The notes under the pieces: model-generated
What the model was told of the DNA's origin: nothing
The model's input: the letters and a program-made list of their open reading frames with translations, nothing else
Database searches by the model: none
Program-made: the position numbers and the translations under genes
Part shown: positions 9,481 to 18,224 of the stretch, in pieces
Layout of the letters: every line of letters begins with the position of its first letter
How positions within the stretch are numbered: the stretch's first letter is position 1
Source of the DNA: Candidatus Enterococcus ferrettii
GTDB taxonomy: Bacteria; Bacillota; Bacilli; Lactobacillales; Enterococcaceae
Direction: 5' to 3'
Assembly: GCF_017377655.1 (NCBI RefSeq)
Contig: NZ_JAFREL010000068.1
Location: 1 to 64,000 of the forward strand
DNA length: 64,000 bases

Positions 9481-9503
9481 TTTGTCACAAAGAATGTAAC
9501 AAA
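9481..9503. promoter_or_regulatory. Inverted repeat, candidate RpiR operator
   Basis: TTTGTCACA and TGTAACAAA are inverted copies with one mismatch, separated by five bases. The site lies 22 nt ahead of the first RpiR gene in the shared control region. Assignment to the RpiR proteins is inferred from position. Confidence 0.45.
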
Positions 9504-9525
9504 TTCCAACCAAAGGAGTATAAGT

Positions 9526-10308
9526 ATGTTAACAGACCTTTTAGATAATAGAACAATGACCAGCCTTAATCCCAATGAGCAAGCTATTTTTCAATATATT
9601 TATACGCATCCTCAAATAGTTGAGACAGCTACAATTCGCGAATTAGCCAACCAACTAACGGTTTCCACCACAACTATTTTGCGCTTTTGCAAGAAAATCG
9701 GTTTATCTGGCTACAGTGAATTGAAGTATCTGACCAAACAAGCCAATTCCTCCATTCCTCAGCCTATCCTTGAGCAAAAATCTGATGCGGCGCTTTTGCA
9801 GGAGATGGCACAGGATATTGAAAACACCTTGTTATTGATGAAAGAACAAGATGTCCATCAAATGATTGAGCTCTTGAACAGTTCCAAACACATCCATCTT
9901 TACAGTGGTGGCGGTATTTCCGCGCGGGTGCTGGATTACTGGGAAAAAATGCTGTTTTCTTATGGCCGTCAAAATGTCTATCGCTATGAAGCCTCTCGTC
10001 TGGCCTTTCATATTGCCGAAACCTTGACCGATCAAGATGTGCTGTTTGTCATCAGCTGCAGCGGAACCTATGAACCGACCATTCGTATGGCTAATCTAGC
10101 CAAAATGCGAGGAGCCACGGTTGCAACTATAACGCCTTACACCGATAATGTTTTGGCAAAAATTGCAGATCTGAACTTTCGATTTTTCGGGCGACCACGG
10201 CAAAATAAAAATACTGAATTTACTTCACGATTGCCCATTTTTTTCGTAATTGATACTATCTTTAAGGCATACTACACTTCATCAGAGGAGGGTATTTCCC
10301 ATGAATGA
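9526..10308 (+). CDS. MurR/RpiR family transcriptional regulator, SIS domain
   Basis: Sugar-phosphate-sensing regulator of 260 residues. An N-terminal HTH_6 domain (residues 1-75, with TVSTTTILRFCKKIGLSGYSELK) precedes an SIS sugar-isomerase domain (about 105-240) that keeps the phosphosugar-binding loops IHLYSGGGIS and ISCSGTYEPT. It is divergent from the alpha-glucoside PTS/GH4 operon, so it probably controls it in response to a glucose 6-phosphate ester. Its last eight bases overlap the start of a second RpiR gene. Confidence 0.92.
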   Translation: MLTDLLDNRTMTSLNPNEQAIFQYIYTHPQIVETATIRELANQLTVSTTTILRFCKKIGLSGYSELKYLTKQANSSIPQPILEQKSDAALLQEMAQDIENTLLLMKEQDVHQMIELLNSSKHIHLYSGGGISARVLDYWEKMLFSYGRQNVYRYEASRLAFHIAETLTDQDVLFVISCSGTYEPTIRMANLAKMRGATVATITPYTDNVLAKIADLNFRFFGRPRQNKNTEFTSRLPIFFVIDTIFKAYYTSSEEGISHE

Positions 10309-11068
10309 TTTTTTCGCTGCCATTGAGACCGAAAAATTATCAGAAAATGAGCAAACCATGTTGAAATACATTCAAGATAATTCGACGTTAATCGCTCAGA
10401 TGAAACTTCATGATTTAGCCAGCAAACTATTTGTATCAGACACCCTCGTAGTTCGTTTTTGTCAGAAGCTGGGACTGGCGGGTTTTAGTGAATTAAAATA
10501 CTTAATCAAAAACGAACTGGTGTTGCAAAAGAAACGCCAAACGGTTTTTCGCGAGCAGATCGATCAGCAGATCAATGATTTTAAATACTTTTTAGCGTTT
10601 GCACCTTTGGATCAGCTGCATACGATTGTTCAATTGCTTTGCAATAATCAGCCTTTGTATATCCACGGACGAAGTCTCAGTTCGATTCCCGCTAAGTACC
10701 TGCACACCGTTTTAAATACCTTGAACCGCCGCTGTATTCTAGTCGAAGATTTGCATTTGCTCAAAAGTATTAGTCGGACGATTCATCCAGGAGCTACCAT
10801 TCTAATCACCTCAGCAAATGTTCCACTGGCCGTATATCAGGAAGTTTTTGACAATAGCCGCCAGAATCAGGCTAAAACTATTTTGATTACTTCGCAGGAA
10901 AATGATCAAACTGCAAATTTAGCGGATTTTTGTTTATTTAGTAACGATACCCCTCTAAGCTATAATGAAACGGATGCTAACTCGCGAATCAATATGCTGA
11001 GTCTAATCCAAATCATTATTGAGTTAGCCAGTAAAGAACTGCTGGCTGAGGAATCCACTGCTTTCTAA
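10301..11068 (+). CDS. Second MurR/RpiR family regulator with diverged SIS domain
   Basis: RpiR paralogue of 255 residues, translated from the ATG at 10301 with GGAGG 9 nt upstream inside the previous gene; a longer frame from 10250 is rejected. The HTH is well kept (KLFVSDTLVVRFCQKLGLAGFSELK). The SIS domain is visible (LYIHGRSLSSIPAKYL, ILITSANVPLAV), but its phosphosugar loops lack the Gly/Ser/Thr pattern of the first copy, so ligand binding may be altered or lost. The 8-nt overlap implies coupled synthesis, perhaps a heteromer. Confidence 0.9.
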   Translation: MNDFFAAIETEKLSENEQTMLKYIQDNSTLIAQMKLHDLASKLFVSDTLVVRFCQKLGLAGFSELKYLIKNELVLQKKRQTVFREQIDQQINDFKYFLAFAPLDQLHTIVQLLCNNQPLYIHGRSLSSIPAKYLHTVLNTLNRRCILVEDLHLLKSISRTIHPGATILITSANVPLAVYQEVFDNSRQNQAKTILITSQENDQTANLADFCLFSNDTPLSYNETDANSRINMLSLIQIIIELASKELLAEESTAF

Positions 11069-11076
11069 CAGCAAAA

Positions 11077-11148
11077 AATACCTGGCTATAATTGAAAAGC
11101 TCCGGCAAAGGATGGATTGCAAAAGTCTTTTCGTTATAGTCAGGTATT
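11077..11148 (-). terminator. Terminator closing the methionine importer operon
   Basis: Fourteen-base arms (11077-11090 and 11135-11148, one mismatch) form a stem with a large internal loop, followed on the minus strand by six T. It sits between the convergent second rpiR and the last metQ gene and may serve both strands. Confidence 0.7.
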
Positions 11149-11156
11149 AAACGTTA

Positions 11157-11993
11157 TTATTTTTTGTCCCAAACAGGTATGCTGGAATTTTCAGTTGTCT
11201 CGGCAATGATTTTGGCAACCTCGTCTGTCTGATAGGCAGCGATAATTTTTTGATACACCTTTGAATCTTTTTCCTCTTTACGTGCAGCAATCACATTATA
11301 ATATGGCTTAGAGCTGTCCGCAATCGGCTCCAAGAAAATTGCATCTTTGGTAGGAATTAGTCCCGCATCTACGGCCATACCATTATTGATTAAGGAAATA
11401 TCAACATCCGCCAACGCACGAGCAGTTTGATTAGAGTCCAGCGATTTAAAAGTCAATTTTTTCGGATTTTCGATAATATCACTAATATCGGGCAGCAGTC
11501 CTTTGTCAGGATTTACCTTAATTAATCCCGCGGTTTGCAATAAAAGCAGCGCTCGACTTTGGTTAGAAACATCGTTAGGTACAGCAACAATTGCTTCATC
11601 CTCTAATTCTTTAAGATCCTTAATTTTATTGGAATAAACACCTAATGGATTTAGCGTCGTATAAGCGATTGTTGTATTGTCATAGCCGCTTTCCTCATTA
11701 ACTGTGTCCATAAAAATTTCGGTTAAACACGCATGCAAATCGATTGAGCCATCCTCCAAGGCTGTAATCGGGGTGCGATAATCGGTAAATTTTACCAGCT
11801 CCAGTTGGATATTTTCTTTGTCAGCTAATTCTTTTTTCACATATTCCCAAGGTTCATTGTTTTCACCAACGACTCCTAGTTTGACTACCTTTTGTTCTTC
11901 CACTGTTTGACTTTTGGCCTGTCCGCACCCGGTTAAGACAAGTACTCCACCTAATAAAACAACTCCAATTGAGAGCCACTTAGTTAACTTCAT
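11157..11993 (-). CDS. metQ: Methionine ABC transporter substrate-binding lipoprotein (MetQ/NlpA), second copy
   Basis: Lipoprotein of the NlpA/MetQ family, 278 residues, with a lipobox (VLTGCGQ) after a hydrophobic signal. The family signature runs through KLGVVGENNEPWEYVKKELA, ALEDGSIDLHACLTE and VAVPNDVSNQSRALLLLQ. It is clearly paralogous to the copy at 13254-14090. The two flank an M20 hydrolase, and this copy has a slightly different ligand-loop sequence (DLHACLTEIF against DLNSFQHQFF), so it may bind a methionine derivative or peptide. Terminal gene of the T-box-controlled operon. Confidence 0.93.
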   Translation of the reverse strand: MKLTKWLSIGVVLLGGVLVLTGCGQAKSQTVEEQKVVKLGVVGENNEPWEYVKKELADKENIQLELVKFTDYRTPITALEDGSIDLHACLTEIFMDTVNEESGYDNTTIAYTTLNPLGVYSNKIKDLKELEDEAIVAVPNDVSNQSRALLLLQTAGLIKVNPDKGLLPDISDIIENPKKLTFKSLDSNQTARALADVDISLINNGMAVDAGLIPTKDAIFLEPIADSSKPYYNVIAARKEEKDSKVYQKIIAAYQTDEVAKIIAETTENSSIPVWDKK

Positions 11994-12023
11994 TTTTTTC
12001 TCCTTTTAGTAGTTTTTTATGAC

Positions 12024-13238
12024 TTAAGTATTCTGCGCCTCCAGATTTTCCTGATGCTGCTCTTTAATGGCTTGCAGCAGCTCTGGATTTTGGATTAAGT
12101 CCAATGCTGTTTTTGCCAACAATTCAGCGCCGATAGCAATTGATGCTAAGCCCTTTTCACTGCGAGCGGCCGCTTTGAATTCCTCGCTATGTCCCGCAAT
12201 GTAATCATCTGAAATCGATACGGTCGGCTGAATGGTAGGAATTACCTGACTCACATTTCCTACGTCTGAAGAACCATAGCTATCAGGAATTTCCGTACTG
12301 ATTTCCGTTGCTGGTATGTCTAACTCTGTTAAATGTTTGAAAAGAACTTCATCAAAAAGCGGTGTTAAAACCGTATCATCCACCGAGTTTTGGAAGAGCC
12401 CAAAATCATACGTACAACCAGTAGCTAAGGCCGCCCCCTGAACAATCTGATCAAATTTTTGATAAACCTCGTTTAAGGTTTTACGGCTTGCTGCCCGCAG
12501 GTAAAAACGAGCTGAAGCGAATTCAGGAACGACATTGGCGGCCACACCCCCGTTGGTAATTACTCCATGGATTTTTACATCCAGCGGTAAATGCTGTCTC
12601 AGCGCATTCACACTATTGTAAACCTGTAAAACCGCATCTAAGGCATTAATCCCTTTTTCAGGTGCCGCTGCTGCGTGAGAAGCTCGTCCGTAAAACTTCA
12701 CATCGACCGGATCATTAGCTAGTGAAGGTAAAGTCTGACTGTAGCGATGCGCTGGATGCACACACAAAGCTGCATCCACGTCAGTGAAAAAGCCCTCTCG
12801 TACAAAACTACCTTTAGCTGAGCCGTTTTCACCGCCTTCCTCTCCCGGTGTTCCGTACACGCGAATTTCACCGCCTGTCTGATCAATTAATTTCTTAAGT
12901 GCGCTGGCTGCTAAAAGAGAGGTAGTTCCAAATAGATTATGTCCACAAGCATGCCCAATTCCTGGCAGAGCATCATACTCCGCTAAAAAGACAATCGTCG
13001 GTCCAGGTTTTGCGCTTTTATAACGTGCATCAAAACCAGTGCGGTGTCCGGCAACGTCAGTTTTAACCGCAAAGCCCTCTGCCTGCAGCTGTCTGCTTAA
13101 AACATCTGCTGCGTGAAACTCGTAATTGCTGACCTCCGGATGGTCGTGAATATCCAACGCCAATTCTTGATAATGGACTAAACGATTTGCAATAAATTCC
13201 TGGATAATTTGTGTTTCCTCTAGTGTATTTGTCGTCAT
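12024..13238 (-). CDS. M20 family metallopeptidase / amidohydrolase (M20D, AbgB-like)
   Basis: Cytoplasmic di-metal hydrolase that probably frees amino acids from N-acyl or dipeptide forms. The M20D pattern is visible: metal-binding HACGHN (about residues 103-108), EEGGENGSAKG with the catalytic Glu, VHPAHRYSQ, and a dimerisation domain from about 180 to 290. The ATG at 13238 has GGAGG 8 nt upstream; a TTG five codons earlier overlaps that RBS and is rejected, giving 404 residues. Position between two metQ genes mirrors streptococcal metQ-M20-metNP operons and suggests methionine release from imported derivatives. Confidence 0.88.
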   Translation of the reverse strand: MTTNTLEETQIIQEFIANRLVHYQELALDIHDHPEVSNYEFHAADVLSRQLQAEGFAVKTDVAGHRTGFDARYKSAKPGPTIVFLAEYDALPGIGHACGHNLFGTTSLLAASALKKLIDQTGGEIRVYGTPGEEGGENGSAKGSFVREGFFTDVDAALCVHPAHRYSQTLPSLANDPVDVKFYGRASHAAAAPEKGINALDAVLQVYNSVNALRQHLPLDVKIHGVITNGGVAANVVPEFASARFYLRAASRKTLNEVYQKFDQIVQGAALATGCTYDFGLFQNSVDDTVLTPLFDEVLFKHLTELDIPATEISTEIPDSYGSSDVGNVSQVIPTIQPTVSISDDYIAGHSEEFKAAARSEKGLASIAIGAELLAKTALDLIQNPELLQAIKEQHQENLEAQNT

Positions 13239-13253
13239 AAAAAATTCCTCCAA

Positions 13254-14090
13254 TTATTTTTTACCAAAGGTTTCCCAAGCTGGGACATTCGAACCCTTTG
13301 AGGTACTCTCAATATCTTTAGCCGTTTCTTCTGTTTGATAAGCGGCCACTACTTTTTGATACACATCGTTGTCTGCATCTTCTTTACGAGCTACGATAAT
13401 ATTGACGTACGGCTTTGCTCGCTCATCAACTGGTTCCAAGAAGATCGCGTCCTTCTTCGGTGCCAAACCAGCATCCACAGCCATGCCGCTGTTGATGACT
13501 GAAATTGCTACATCTGATAAAGATCGAGCTGTCTGTGAAGCATCCAATTCAGAAATTTCCAGCTTTAGAGGATTATCAATAATATCAGAAACAGTTGGGG
13601 TTTGACCTGCGGCTTCATCTACCTTAATCAAATCTGCGGATTGCAGCAGCAATAATGCCCGACCACCGTTAGTAACATCATTAGGAATCGCAACCTTATC
13701 GCCTTCTTTGAGTTCCTTTAAATCCTTAATTTTGTCGGAATAAATACCTAGCGGCGCACTCACTGTATTACCAATAGAAACTAAATCTGTCCCGTGCTCT
13801 TCATTGTAGTTATCTAAGAAAAACTGATGCTGAAACGAATTCAGATCAATCGAACCATCAGACAAAGCTGCATTAGGCTGATTATAATCGCTGAATTTTA
13901 CATATTCTAAATCAATCCCCTCTTTACTCAAGCGTTCCTTAACACCGTCCCAAACATCAGTGTCCGCACCAATTACACCTAGCTTCACAACTTGCTGATC
14001 CTTAGCTTCTGTTTTGGCATTTCCACTGGAGCAGCCGGTGATGGCCAGTAATAACGCGGCCCCTAAAATAAATGTACTGATTTTTTTCAT
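13254..14090 (-). CDS. metQ: Methionine ABC transporter substrate-binding lipoprotein (MetQ), first copy
   Basis: Lipoprotein with lipobox ITGCSS, 278 residues, NlpA/MetQ family. The segment DGSIDLNSFQHQFFLDNYNEEHG is typical of D/L-methionine binding proteins. It directly follows the permease gene (15 nt gap), as in standard metNIQ operons, so it is the likely primary methionine receptor. Confidence 0.95.
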   Translation of the reverse strand: MKKISTFILGAALLLAITGCSSGNAKTEAKDQQVVKLGVIGADTDVWDGVKERLSKEGIDLEYVKFSDYNQPNAALSDGSIDLNSFQHQFFLDNYNEEHGTDLVSIGNTVSAPLGIYSDKIKDLKELKEGDKVAIPNDVTNGGRALLLLQSADLIKVDEAAGQTPTVSDIIDNPLKLEISELDASQTARSLSDVAISVINSGMAVDAGLAPKKDAIFLEPVDERAKPYVNIIVARKEDADNDVYQKVVAAYQTEETAKDIESTSKGSNVPAWETFGKK

Positions 14091-14105
14091 CTAATTTTCC
14101 TCCGT

Positions 14106-14783
14106 TTAATGACTGATTTTTTTAATAACTAAATTACTAATAAATTGACTGATAAAAACTAATACTAGGATTAACAGTGTAGCGACCAAGGTAACATCGG
14201 TTTGAAATCGATTATATCCGCGAGTGATGGCCAAGTTGCCTAATCCACCAGCCCCTACCGCTCCGGCCATAGCTGTCAAGCCGATGACATTAATGATAGT
14301 GACTGCAGATGCTCGGATAATTCCGGCTAATCCCTCCACAAGATAAACGCGAAAGATAATACCAGCTGGACTAGTCCCCATCGCCTGAGCGGCCTCAATC
14401 ACCCCAGGATCAACCTCCAATAAAGCATTTTCGATTTGCCGAGCAAAAAAAGGAATTACCCCAATAATTAGCGGTACCAGCGCTGCCTTTTCACCAATAG
14501 TTGTTCCTACTAAAAATCGAGTAAAAACTGCTAACAGCGTCAGCAAAATAATAAAGGGGATCGAGCGAACAATGTTGATCAGTTTATCCAAAACCTCATA
14601 AATACCACGATTAGCCAATAGTCCATCCGGACGGATCACCACCAACAATACGCCCAAGGCAATTCCTAAAATTCCGGCAACTAACGCGGTCCAAAAAACC
14701 ATGTACAAGGTTTGCCAAGTAGCCGTCACGAATTCCTGTGGTATTTCACTGACATTTGGTAAATACGTTTCTAACAAATGCAT
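14106..14783 (-). CDS. metI: Methionine ABC transporter permease
   Basis: MetI-type permease, 225 residues with about five membrane spans and the coupling segment EAAQAMGTSPAGIIFRVYL that docks on MetN. It begins 2 nt after the metN stop, which indicates translational coupling. Confidence 0.96.
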   Translation of the reverse strand: MHLLETYLPNVSEIPQEFVTATWQTLYMVFWTALVAGILGIALGVLLVVIRPDGLLANRGIYEVLDKLINIVRSIPFIILLTLLAVFTRFLVGTTIGEKAALVPLIIGVIPFFARQIENALLEVDPGVIEAAQAMGTSPAGIIFRVYLVEGLAGIIRASAVTIINVIGLTAMAGAVGAGGLGNLAITRGYNRFQTDVTLVATLLILVLVFISQFISNLVIKKISH

Positions 14784-14785
14784 TA

Positions 14786-15862
14786 TTATTCTCCTCCCCT
14801 TTCAACCAACCGAATCGGTGATGACTGTTCTGGTCGTTTCAAAATCGTTGCCTCGACTTGGTGCTGCTGTAAAAATTCCAACGCTTTTTTCCGTTGGTGC
14901 TGTTCTCCTGTCAGGCGAACAATCAAGCGGCCAATTGGTACCTCCTGTAAAATTTCCACATTTCCGTATAAAATATTGGTGCTAACCTGATAGCGGCTAT
15001 ACAGTTGGGTAATCAGTGGTTCACTCGTCTCATCTCCTACGTAAGCAAACTCTGCCAAAATTTCATTAGGCGCCAGCTTCGAGAATTTTTGATGATTCAA
15101 AATAGTAGTTAAGGCCTGATCCACATGCAAAGCCGTTCGGATGAAATCTTTGGTTAAAGGCTGCTGCGGCTGACTGAAAATCTGAACGCTTTCGCCCTTT
15201 TCAATAATTTCTCCATTTTCCATTACCGCTACCTTATTACAAATTTCCTTAACCACCTGCATCTCATGAGTAATCAAAACAATTGTCAGACCCAACTTCC
15301 GATTTAACTCCTTTAACAAATCCAGTATTTGCAAAGTTGTCTTAGGGTCTAAAGCACTAGTTGCTTCATCACATAAAAGAATAGTTGGGTCATTCGCTAA
15401 AGCCCGGGCAATCGCAACTCGCTGCTTTTGCCCACCTGAGAGTTGACTGGGATAGGCCTGATGTTTATCAGAAAGTCCTACCAGCTCCAAAAGCTCGGTC
15501 ACTTTTTGATAACGCTCCTGTTTGGTTTTACCTGAATATTTCAAGGAAAAATCCACGTTATCAAAAATAGTACGAGCATCCATTAAGTTAAAATGCTGGA
15601 AAATCATGCCAATAGACTTCCGCTCCTGCCGCAATTCCTTTGGCTTCAACTTATTCAGCTGGATTCCATTAATCAGCACCTCCCCTTCAGAAGGCTTCTG
15701 GAGCAGGTTAATCACTCGAACCAAGGTACTTTTCCCAGCTCCTGAATAACCTACAATGCCATAAACATCTCCCTTTCCAATCCGTAGGTCTACCTGCTTT
15801 ACCGCAGCGATGGTTTTATTCTTTTGCTGAAAGGTCACTGATATATTTCTCAATTCAATCAT
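14786..15862 (-). CDS. metN: Methionine ABC transporter ATP-binding protein with NIL domain
   Basis: ATPase of the methionine importer, 358 residues. Walker A is GYSGAGKS (about 35-42), the signature [15 protein letters not shown] lies near 140, and Walker B is [13 protein letters not shown]. Residues about 270-340 form the C-terminal NIL/ACT-like regulatory domain that senses cytoplasmic methionine in MetN proteins. The ATG at 15862 is chosen because AAGGAG is 8 nt upstream; a GTG at 15871 lies inside that RBS. First gene of the operon and preceded by two tandem T-boxes. Confidence 0.96.
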   Translation of the reverse strand: MIELRNISVTFQQKNKTIAAVKQVDLRIGKGDVYGIVGYSGAGKSTLVRVINLLQKPSEGEVLINGIQLNKLKPKELRQERKSIGMIFQHFNLMDARTIFDNVDFSLKYSGKTKQERYQKVTELLELVGLSDKHQAYPSQLSGGQKQRVAIARALANDPTILLCDEATSALDPKTTLQILDLLKELNRKLGLTIVLITHEMQVVKEICNKVAVMENGEIIEKGESVQIFSQPQQPLTKDFIRTALHVDQALTTILNHQKFSKLAPNEILAEFAYVGDETSEPLITQLYSRYQVSTNILYGNVEILQEVPIGRLIVRLTGEQHQRKKALEFLQQHQVEATILKRPEQSSPIRLVERGGE

Positions 15863-15881
15863 TCGCTTCACTCCTTTTTAT

Positions 15882-16164
15882 AAAAAAAGACGCCCTCAGA
15901 TCCCTATTTATTACGGATCTGAGGACGCCTGTCGCGTGTTACCACCTCAATTTAAGCGACACTTTCATGCCACTCCTCTTCGAGTACTATCATACTCTAG
16001 CAAGATAACGGCTGCTGCCGTTGCCGTCTTACGTTCTCCGCTCGGGGCAAATCACTCAATGGCCATTTTCCAATTTGCTGTTTCCTATCTCTTTTCAGCT
16101 GCCGAGATTCTCTGTAAGGGAAGTCAAACTGTACTTACCATTTCATCGTTTTTCCTATTTTAAA
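15882..16164 (-). promoter_or_regulatory. T-box leader 2 (Met specifier), promoter-distal
   Basis: Reading the minus strand, a T-box sequence AGGTGGTAACACGCGA lies at 15932-15947, followed by a terminator (stem CGTCCTCAGATCC with GGATCTGAGGGCG, then TTTTTT) at 15882-15931. Upstream are a stem I with an AGAGAA motif and a GCTGAAA apical loop. The likely specifier ATG is at 16064-16066 in the context AAAATGGCC. It should sense uncharged tRNA-Met and let transcription reach metN. Confidence 0.85.
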
Positions 16165-16449
16165 ACAAAAAAGCCCCTTTACCAGTCTAGACTGATAAAA
16201 GGGCGAATGCTCGCGGTACCACCTTTTGTTTCGAAGTTTCCTTCTGCTTAATCCAACGTCTTAAATTCAAGAGATTGGTGTTCCGGGTAACGGTGGAACC
16301 GACCGTGCCTGCCTACTTATCGACACGCTATCCTCAGAGGCCATTGTTCATCTTTTCTTCCTTGGTTCTTTTCACCAGCCAGAACCTCTCTAAAAAGTTT
16401 TCCAAGATTACTTTTCTCTTCAACGGAGTTGTTTATTAAGTTGATCCAA
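16165..16449 (-). promoter_or_regulatory. T-box leader 1 (Met specifier), promoter-proximal
   Basis: A second complete T-box lies directly upstream of the first on the transcript. The T-box core AAGGTGGTACCGCGA is at 16211-16225. A terminator at 16165-16205 has stem GCCCTTTTATCAGTC with GACTGGTAAAGGGGC followed by TTTTTT. Stem I shows AGAGAG and GGTGAAA motifs, and the likely specifier ATG is at 16342-16344 in GAACAATGGCC. Both leaders share the ATGGCC context, so they appear to be Met-specific duplicates. Confidence 0.88.
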
Positions 16450-16478
16450 ACTTTACACGAAGAAAAATTCACTGTCAA
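16450..16478 (-). promoter_or_regulatory. Promoter of the methionine importer operon
   Basis: TTGACA at 16473-16478 and TAAAGT at 16450-16455 are separated by exactly 17 bases on the minus strand, an almost ideal sigma-A promoter placed just before T-box leader 1. Confidence 0.8.
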
Positions 16479-16595
16479 CCAAAAAAATTAAGAATAACGA
16501 CTTTTTTTACTCAAAAAAATCTAAAAGGGTATTTTATCAAAGTTTCTTACCCATTTTTTTTTTGCGAAATAACGATTCTTTTTCCCCCAAAAAAA

Positions 16596-18224
16596 TCACT
16601 CTTTGATACGAAAAGTCTGAGGGGCTTTTTTCCATAAAATGACTAAACCGATCGCTATATACACTAAACTCAGACCTGAGACCAGCAAGGCATAGCTCAA
16701 TCCAGTAACATTCAGCTGCAGGTTCAAATAGGCAATCCCGTAGAAAATCCCGGAAATAATTTTGTATAGAGGGTTCGTCACTTCCATCTCACTAGTAAAG
16801 GGCTGCAGCACATAATAGATAAACAGCTCATGAAAGGAGAATAAAACTGCCAGGCTAAATAGTAGTAGTACTAATACCATAAAAAATTGCAGCGATAGGA
16901 TTCCCGGGTTTAACAAGGTAAAGGTAATAAAAAGCAGTAAAATACCCAAAATAATGGAGCCGTTGTAAAACAAGGTTTTTCGGAAACGATAGAAAAATCC
17001 CGACAGAATTGTTGAAGCCTCACGATAAAAGGGATAATAAAGCATCGCCACATCACAATTCACGAAGACCATTTGTACGATGGTTTTACCAAAGGAAGCC
17101 AAATACATAGTGAAAAACAGCAACGGTAATAAGCCGATCAGCTCAGCTTCTTTCGCGTCCTTCAATACACCAAATAGTGATCCGGCAATCACTAATAACC
17201 AGGTAGCCCCTATCACTGCCAAACGGATAAACAAGTTTCGCTGCAAAATACGATGGTACCGTTTGAACAGAAGATCGTTCAAATACTGACTGCCGGAAAG
17301 TGTTTCGTTGCTGTCAGCTTCCAGCTCTAATTTCTTTTGCATTGACAAGCCTTGCCCCAGATATTGTGAATTCTTGGCTGACGGTGCAGCAGCGTCCAAA
17401 TTACGAAGCCGTTCAACCTGCCAAATCAAATAGCCCCCCTCATCATCAAAGTACAAGAGCTTATAACCACAAAGAATTGTTAAAATTAGTAAGGGGAGCC
17501 AGCAGACAGGATGTAAGAGCCCCGACATGACCTTAGCAGTTGGATCAAGCCAAAAATCAGCCGCTACCAGCAAAATGACAGCAAAAAAAATTGTCCATGT
17601 GATTCCACGACGCTGACTAAGGGTCAAGGTATAAGTTTTTCTTCCCAACCAATAAAAGAACAAACTAATAGCCAAATAGGATAAGCTTCCAACAATAATT
17701 ACTCTTAACGGATTTCGCAGCAACAGACCGTAAATAAAAAAAGCTGGCCAGTATTTCACAGTCTCAACAATGTTAAGCAGCATCAGTCTCCCCCGGACAA
17801 AACGCTGTCGTGGTAAAGAAAACTGGTCCAAAAAATTCACTTCATTGTTATCCATCGAATACCATATTCCGTTGAAGATACTCATGATCCCCAACCAACC
17901 TATCCAAAACAGCAAACCCTGCTTTACAATGGTCTGATCTAGGGGAATCAAAACGAATGGCCCTCCCGAAAAAAAACGAATGGCAAAAAAAGAAAGGACA
18001 TAGCTTAACCCCAGCCACAGAAATTTTGCCCCCAACGTCATCAGAGCCTTCCAAATGAAAATTAGTACGGTCAAAATTTTTTTCAATTCATAGCTGTTGT
18101 AGACTGTCACAGGAATTTTTTTACCAATCAATGGCAACTTTCGCAAATAATAGAGCAAGCCGTTAACCTTTTGAGTTGTTTTGACCACGGAAAAAATCCA
18201 AGAGATTCTAATTACCTCAATCAT
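16596..18224 (-). CDS. ABC transporter membrane protein (ABC-2-like, uncharacterised)
   Basis: Polytopic membrane protein of 542 residues with about eleven or twelve hydrophobic stretches in two clusters (about 50-270 and 330-530), separated by a hydrophilic loop near 280-330. I do not recognise a named family. Its ATG overlaps the stop of an ABC ATPase gene by 4 nt, so it is probably the membrane part of that transporter. No substrate clue is visible. AT-rich DNA with a weak GGGTA/TACCC hairpin and T-run lies beyond its stop, around 16500-16550. Confidence 0.75.
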   Translation of the reverse strand: MIEVIRISWIFSVVKTTQKVNGLLYYLRKLPLIGKKIPVTVYNSYELKKILTVLIFIWKALMTLGAKFLWLGLSYVLSFFAIRFFSGGPFVLIPLDQTIVKQGLLFWIGWLGIMSIFNGIWYSMDNNEVNFLDQFSLPRQRFVRGRLMLLNIVETVKYWPAFFIYGLLLRNPLRVIIVGSLSYLAISLFFYWLGRKTYTLTLSQRRGITWTIFFAVILLVAADFWLDPTAKVMSGLLHPVCWLPLLILTILCGYKLLYFDDEGGYLIWQVERLRNLDAAAPSAKNSQYLGQGLSMQKKLELEADSNETLSGSQYLNDLLFKRYHRILQRNLFIRLAVIGATWLLVIAGSLFGVLKDAKEAELIGLLPLLFFTMYLASFGKTIVQMVFVNCDVAMLYYPFYREASTILSGFFYRFRKTLFYNGSIILGILLLFITFTLLNPGILSLQFFMVLVLLLFSLAVLFSFHELFIYYVLQPFTSEMEVTNPLYKIISGIFYGIAYLNLQLNVTGLSYALLVSGLSLVYIAIGLVILWKKAPQTFRIKE

